This document shows positions 59,895 through 64,000 of a stretch of 64,000 bases of DNA, piece by piece. The DNA comes from SIG714 sp964638675 (GTDB taxonomy: Bacteria; Bacillota; Clostridia; Oscillospirales; CAG-272): contig CAZXAU010000002.1 in assembly GCA_964638675.1 (NCBI GenBank), positions 124,001 through 188,000 of the forward strand, in the 5' to 3' direction. Both the position numbers and the translations under genes were made by a program. A model generated the notes under the pieces. That model saw only the letters and a program-made list of their open reading frames with translations, had not been told where the DNA came from and did no database searches. Within the stretch, counting starts at the first letter, position 1. Each line of letters begins with the position of its first letter.

Positions 59895-61379
59895 ATGGCT
59901 ATATATAAAAGTGTATTCATGAAATATCTGATGTGTTTCCTGCTTATTTTCTCGGTAAGCTTTACCGCTCTTTTCGTGATCATTGTAGGTACGGTATCAA
60001 GCAATGAACGTGAAAGCAGTACAATGCACGCCGCAGAATCTGTTAAAGTGTTTGTTGAAAGAAGCTATGCCGAATACATATCGACCGGCAAAGATGAAAA
60101 AAACTTTGACAGCTATTTAAGGGATGAGGACGAATCGCTCGTAATTCAGCTTTCAGGTATTGCAGATTGCACTAATACAAGCATATTCATCACAACATCA
60201 TACGGAACAATAAGTGCTGTTTCGAACGGTTCAAACCTCAGAGCGAAAAAAATTCCTTCAGATATCATTGAGAAAGTACTCTCCGATAAGGATGGCTATA
60301 AATTCACCGGAGATCTCGGCGGATTGCTTCCCACAGATCACTACATTGAAGGAATAGAGCTATCCACCGGAGATCTGCACGGTTATATTTTCGCTTGTGC
60401 ATCACTCGACGGACTTTCGAGTTTTGTTGCAGGAATACTCGGCACCATGATATGGATAAGCGTACTTGTAATCATAGCCGGAATGATTGGATGTTATTTT
60501 ATCTCAAAAAGAATATCTGTCCCTCTCCGTGAAATGAGTCAGGCGGCAAAAAGCTTTTCGCAGGGAGATTTCAGCGTGAATATCCCTGTAGTCGGTAACG
60601 ATGAGGTTGCCGAGCTTGCGCTGACTATGAATTCAATGGCAGAGTCGCTCAACGAGCTCGAAAATATGAGAAACAGCTTTCTTTCAAATGTTTCTCACGA
60701 ACTGCGTACCCCAATGACAACAATTTCGGGAGTTATTGAGGGAATATTAGACGGTGCCATAAGTACAGCTGAACAGGATCATTATCTCGAAATCGTTCTC
60801 TTCGAAGTGAAACGGCTTTCCCGTCTTGTAAATTCACTTCTCGATATATCGAGAATACAGGCAGGATCGAGGAAATTCGAAATACGTGAATTCGACATAT
60901 GCAAAACGGCAAGAAAAGTGCTTATATCGAACGAGGGCAGGATAAACGATAAAAAACTCGATGTCGAATTCGACTGTGAAGAAGACAATATGTATGCCAT
61001 GGGTGATATCGATGCTGTACATCAGGTTACATATAATATAATAGACAACGCCATAAAATTTTCATATATAGGCGGAAAGCTAAGGATCGATATTACTAGA
61101 AATGAAGACAAAACCATTTCACTCGGAATATACAACGAAGGAATAGGAATTCCCGAGGAAGATCTGAAGCATGTTTTTGACAGGTTCTACAAAGCAGACA
61201 AGAGCCGTGGACTCGATAAAACTGGCGTAGGACTCGGAATGTATATTACCAGAACAATAATCGAAGCGATCAACGGAAATATCGGCGTTGAAAGCATTGA
61301 AGGAAAATGGTGTAAATTCACCTTCACGCTTCCCGATAGTGGAAGGATCAGTGCATCCGCAGTCATTGAAGGCGACTGA
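59895..61379 (+). CDS. Sensor histidine kinase
   Basis: The 494-residue product has two membrane helices (about residues 13-32 and 185-205) bracketing a sensor domain, then a HAMP domain, phosphoacceptor His268 (SNVSHELRTPMTTI), an N box DNAIKFSY near 385, G1 GIGIPEED near 420 and G2 GVGLGMYI near 445. It phosphorylates the adjacent response regulator. The gap of 253 bases before it holds no frame that I can support and no clear promoter. A GATGAAGG site lies just before the ATG. Confidence 0.93.
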   Translation: MAIYKSVFMKYLMCFLLIFSVSFTALFVIIVGTVSSNERESSTMHAAESVKVFVERSYAEYISTGKDEKNFDSYLRDEDESLVIQLSGIADCTNTSIFITTSYGTISAVSNGSNLRAKKIPSDIIEKVLSDKDGYKFTGDLGGLLPTDHYIEGIELSTGDLHGYIFACASLDGLSSFVAGILGTMIWISVLVIIAGMIGCYFISKRISVPLREMSQAAKSFSQGDFSVNIPVVGNDEVAELALTMNSMAESLNELENMRNSFLSNVSHELRTPMTTISGVIEGILDGAISTAEQDHYLEIVLFEVKRLSRLVNSLLDISRIQAGSRKFEIREFDICKTARKVLISNEGRINDKKLDVEFDCEEDNMYAMGDIDAVHQVTYNIIDNAIKFSYIGGKLRIDITRNEDKTISLGIYNEGIGIPEEDLKHVFDRFYKADKSRGLDKTGVGLGMYITRTIIEAINGNIGVESIEGKWCKFTFTLPDSGRISASAVIEGD

Positions 61380-61402
61380 AAAACACATAAAAACAAAATT
61401 CA

Positions 61403-61468
61403 GAAGTGCACATAACCGTACAGCTTACAAAAGCTTTGCTGACGGTCATGTACACTTCATGTTTTTAT
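61403..61468. terminator. Bidirectional terminator between kinase and comEC
   Basis: A long stem starts GAAGTG-ACAT-ACCGT-CAGC and returns as GCTG-ACGGT-ATGT-CACTTC (61403-61458), with only single-base mismatches. A T tract lies on each strand, so it ends the kinase gene and, from the other side, the comEC gene at 61470. Confidence 0.9.
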
Positions 61469-61469
61469 A

Positions 61470-63758
61470 TTACTTGAACACCCGTACAGGTGTTTCTTTT
61501 TCGCTCACCGTTACATACGGAATACTTGTCACATTGTTTCTGATGTCACGGTTTGCAAAAATATAACTTTTGCTTTCATCAAAAATCAGATTGAGTGGTC
61601 TGAGATAATCGGAAGACAAATGTGATCCGAAAATGACGGCATCGGCGTCCTGAAGTTTTGGAGTTTCAACATAAAAAGGTATATCGCTTGACGAAATATA
61701 AACCATTTCCTTATCGAATACTTTGACGTTAAACATGATTTCCTGATGTAAAGAAAACTTTCCGGAAAACCTCACAGAAGTTTCAAACTCGTGATTCTTC
61801 AAGAAAAGACGTTCGGTGTGATTTATATTTTCGTATATCTCATATTCAAAACCGTAGTGCTTTGAAAGTGTGATTATCCCATCAATAATACTTTTCTCAT
61901 CATCGTCAGCACTTTCGGGCATGATCACTTTCTTGAGATACCCGTTTGTTGCAAGATACTGCACCTGAGAAATATGCCTTGCATGAAGATGAGTAAGAAT
62001 AAGCTCATCGGTATTCGTATTCCCCAATGAACTCAGCAGTACAGAGCTTGTCTTCCTTGTAAAGGATCTTGTTCCGGTTGATATATCTATAACCGTCGAA
62101 TATCCGTCGCAATTAATTATGACAGCTTCACTCTTATCAGAATTGAAATATATCACCCCATCGTTGCCTCCCGAAAAAAGTGCAACAAGTGAGATCACCA
62201 GCCAAAGAAATATTGCCGGTGTAACACGAAGATATTTCTTTTTTACTTTTGCAGAAATCGCAAATACCGAAGAAAAGATCAGCATGAGAATGAGAAATGC
62301 CGTCAGATCTCCGTGAAGAGGTACAAGCAGATCCTGAAGTATCGGTGCAAGATTTGTAATCAATGATATCACCGCACGGCAGAGCAGAGTCATAACAAAT
62401 GCAATTATACTGCCGATAAACGGAATAAGTGAAGACATAAGGAAGAGCGGCGTCATAAATAGCAGGATATCAAGGAATACAGAGAAAAGACATGTTGCGA
62501 ATGGACCGATTATTGACATTTCCCCGAAAACCGAATAGCATATCGGCAGGGTGAAAATACATGCAAACATTCCAGAGAGGACCGAAGAAAGTACAGATTT
62601 CAGGACTCTTTTCAATTTTCTGACAGACTTGTTTTCCTTATGATGATCTCCTGTACGGTTATATGGTACGTCAGGCAAAAGGTTGTCCGGAAAGCTGATA
62701 AGTCCAAGCGTAGCGAAAAATGATAAAAGCAGTCCGACATCGAAGATCGCTCCGGGAGAAAATGTCAAAATTACCGCCATAGAGAAAAACAATGAGGTAT
62801 ACGAATCATTTTGTCTTTTGAACAGCACTGAAATGCGGCATAAAATTTGCATCAGTGCGGCACGCACCACCGATAAAGCAAAACCGCAAAGTGCCATGTA
62901 CAAAATACATATCAGTACGCATGACAGTATTCGTATCGGCCGTTTTATCCGCAGGATCTTGAATATTGACTCGATTTCTCCGGCTATAAGTGCGATATTC
63001 ATTCCGCTGACAACAAGCATATGTGTTATGCCGAGAGTGCGGAAATCCCGCGAAAGCCCTGCATCAAGTCCGGAACGGTCTCCGAAAAGCAATGCATTTA
63101 TTACTCCTGCCGTTTGCTCATCAAAGTTTGTCGAAATATATGAACATATTTTTCTGTTCAGTTTACCGAAAAACTGTTTTATATTTGCAGAGCTGTCAGA
63201 TTTCTCGGTTATTAAAGAACACGCCTGTACCGACAGAAAAATACCTGAGGCTGAAAATGTCCTCTCACTTGTCATTCCGTCATACATTATTTCTATATCC
63301 GAAATTTCAGCATTAAATGATATCGTCGAATATTTTATATCTGGTATCTTTTCATCAAAAAGACAATATGTATTGATATTTTTCTTTTTCCCGTCGATCC
63401 TCGTCAGAGTCATAAAACATGCCGCACCCGAATCACTGTTATATGAAATATCGGTTATATATCCCTCAATGGAGTGGATTCCGTAATATGATTTCGATTC
63501 TGCCTTCTTCAATTCAAAATTCACCGAATAGGATGAAAGCGAGACCAATACTCCGAGTAATATCAGCGACGCAGACTTATAAAGCCTTTTTCCACTCACT
63601 CTGAAAAGAAGAGAAGATATCAGCATTGAAGTTGCAACAATGACAAGACAACAGAGTACCGCTATGAGTGTCGGAAGCAACAGCATCACAAACATTGAAG
63701 TCACCATAACAGATGCTGATATAATGAAAAGAGGCCGTTTTATAAAGGTACTATCCAT
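61470..63758 (-). CDS. comEC: ComEC/Rec2-like DNA internalisation protein
   Basis: The 762-residue product has an N-terminal membrane region, a Competence domain (NALLFGDRSGLD, ITHMLVVSGMN) with many helices, and a C-terminal metallo-beta-lactamase-like domain. In the latter, the sequence around residue 590 reads LTHLHARHISQ, so the usual HxHxDH zinc motif has an arginine in place of aspartate. The protein forms the transformation channel. No other competence genes are in the window. Upstream sequence is AT-rich without a clear binding site. Confidence 0.9.
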   Translation of the reverse strand: MDSTFIKRPLFIISASVMVTSMFVMLLLPTLIAVLCCLVIVATSMLISSLLFRVSGKRLYKSASLILLGVLVSLSSYSVNFELKKAESKSYYGIHSIEGYITDISYNSDSGAACFMTLTRIDGKKKNINTYCLFDEKIPDIKYSTISFNAEISDIEIMYDGMTSERTFSASGIFLSVQACSLITEKSDSSANIKQFFGKLNRKICSYISTNFDEQTAGVINALLFGDRSGLDAGLSRDFRTLGITHMLVVSGMNIALIAGEIESIFKILRIKRPIRILSCVLICILYMALCGFALSVVRAALMQILCRISVLFKRQNDSYTSLFFSMAVILTFSPGAIFDVGLLLSFFATLGLISFPDNLLPDVPYNRTGDHHKENKSVRKLKRVLKSVLSSVLSGMFACIFTLPICYSVFGEMSIIGPFATCLFSVFLDILLFMTPLFLMSSLIPFIGSIIAFVMTLLCRAVISLITNLAPILQDLLVPLHGDLTAFLILMLIFSSVFAISAKVKKKYLRVTPAIFLWLVISLVALFSGGNDGVIYFNSDKSEAVIINCDGYSTVIDISTGTRSFTRKTSSVLLSSLGNTNTDELILTHLHARHISQVQYLATNGYLKKVIMPESADDDEKSIIDGIITLSKHYGFEYEIYENINHTERLFLKNHEFETSVRFSGKFSLHQEIMFNVKVFDKEMVYISSSDIPFYVETPKLQDADAVIFGSHLSSDYLRPLNLIFDESKSYIFANRDIRNNVTSIPYVTVSEKETPVRVFK

Positions 63759-63873
63759 ATATCCTCTTTTGTCGATTATAATTCAAATAAAACAGCCCGT
63801 TTTGTGCGGGCGTTCGTAAGTAAATATAATGATCTGTTTGAAATGTGTAATATTTTTCATTTTTGAAGAAACA

Positions 63874-63968
63874 AAGCCGTGGGAATCAAAAAAGCAATCA
63901 TACTTAAATTATAACAGTGGCTAAAAGATACACCGGATATATGATGCTTTGGATTCCCCACGGCTTCA
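63874..63968. repeat. Long inverted repeat at right edge
   Basis: GCCGTGGGAATC (63876-63887) pairs with GATTCCCCACGGC (63952-63964), with one unpaired base, and the inner words AAAGC-ATCATA and TATGAT-GCTTT extend the stem. The whole is about 95 bases with an AT-rich loop. No gene lies inside. It may be a terminator, a structured RNA or a small repeated element; copies elsewhere cannot be checked here. Confidence 0.6.
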
Positions 63969-64000
63969 ATTCAAAGAAATCAATGCTGTTTATTTCACAA

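Overview
The window reads as a low-to-mid GC member of the Bacillota, class Clostridia. The host genes point that way: a YmfF/YmfH-type pair of M16 peptidases, NifS/NifU iron-sulfur assembly, a dnaJ-prmA pair, a CIRCE heat-shock operator, YchF, ComEC and an OmpR/HAMP-kinase two-component system. I see no tRNA, rRNA, CRISPR array or IS transposase.

Bases 1 to about 33,430 are one end of a siphovirus-type prophage. From right to left it has: a serine integrase and CI-like repressor on the plus strand; a divergent Cro-like regulator with a set of 15-bp operators; a replication and recombination block on the minus strand (zinc-ribbon protein, AAA ATPase, RecE/PDDEXK nuclease, SSB, ERCC4 nuclease, replisome organizer, PAPS-reductase-like protein, ASCH protein); then small terminase, large terminase, portal, MuF-like protein, scaffold, major capsid, connectors, tail tube, tail-assembly chaperones with a -1 frameshift signal, tape measure, tail-tip proteins and a very large receptor-binding or fibre protein that runs off the left edge. 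Lysis genes and the far attachment site lie outside the window. Between the small and large terminase sits a cassette of about 3.3 kb: a compact serine recombinase facing left, and an unknown acidic protein plus an FtsK-like ATPase facing right, driven from two divergent promoters that both carry palindromes.

Bases 33,434 to 64,000 are host chromosome. A GC-rich GH36 alpha-galactosidase-like gene lies beside the prophage, followed by a glutamate dehydrogenase. A plus-strand run rnhA-nifS-nifU-dnaJ-prmA-PAP2 follows, preceded by an isolated CIRCE operator and containing two copies of a palindrome-rich leader repeat placed just before dnaJ and the PAP2 gene. A minus-strand block then holds folD, two M16 peptidases and a 2,364-residue cyclic beta-1,2-glucan synthase-like protein. 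The remainder is an orphan RnfC/RnfD-like pair, a NUDIX hydrolase, ychF, a response regulator and sensor kinase, and a ComEC-like protein whose metallo-beta-lactamase motif is altered.

The observations I rate highest are the covarying attenuator-like RNA in two copies in the packaging region, the two-copy leader repeat upstream of dnaJ and PAP2, the cassette splitting the terminase genes, a short plus-strand RNA in the early region, the frameshift site, and the orphan RnfCD pair. All functional calls are from reading the sequence; no database search was run.
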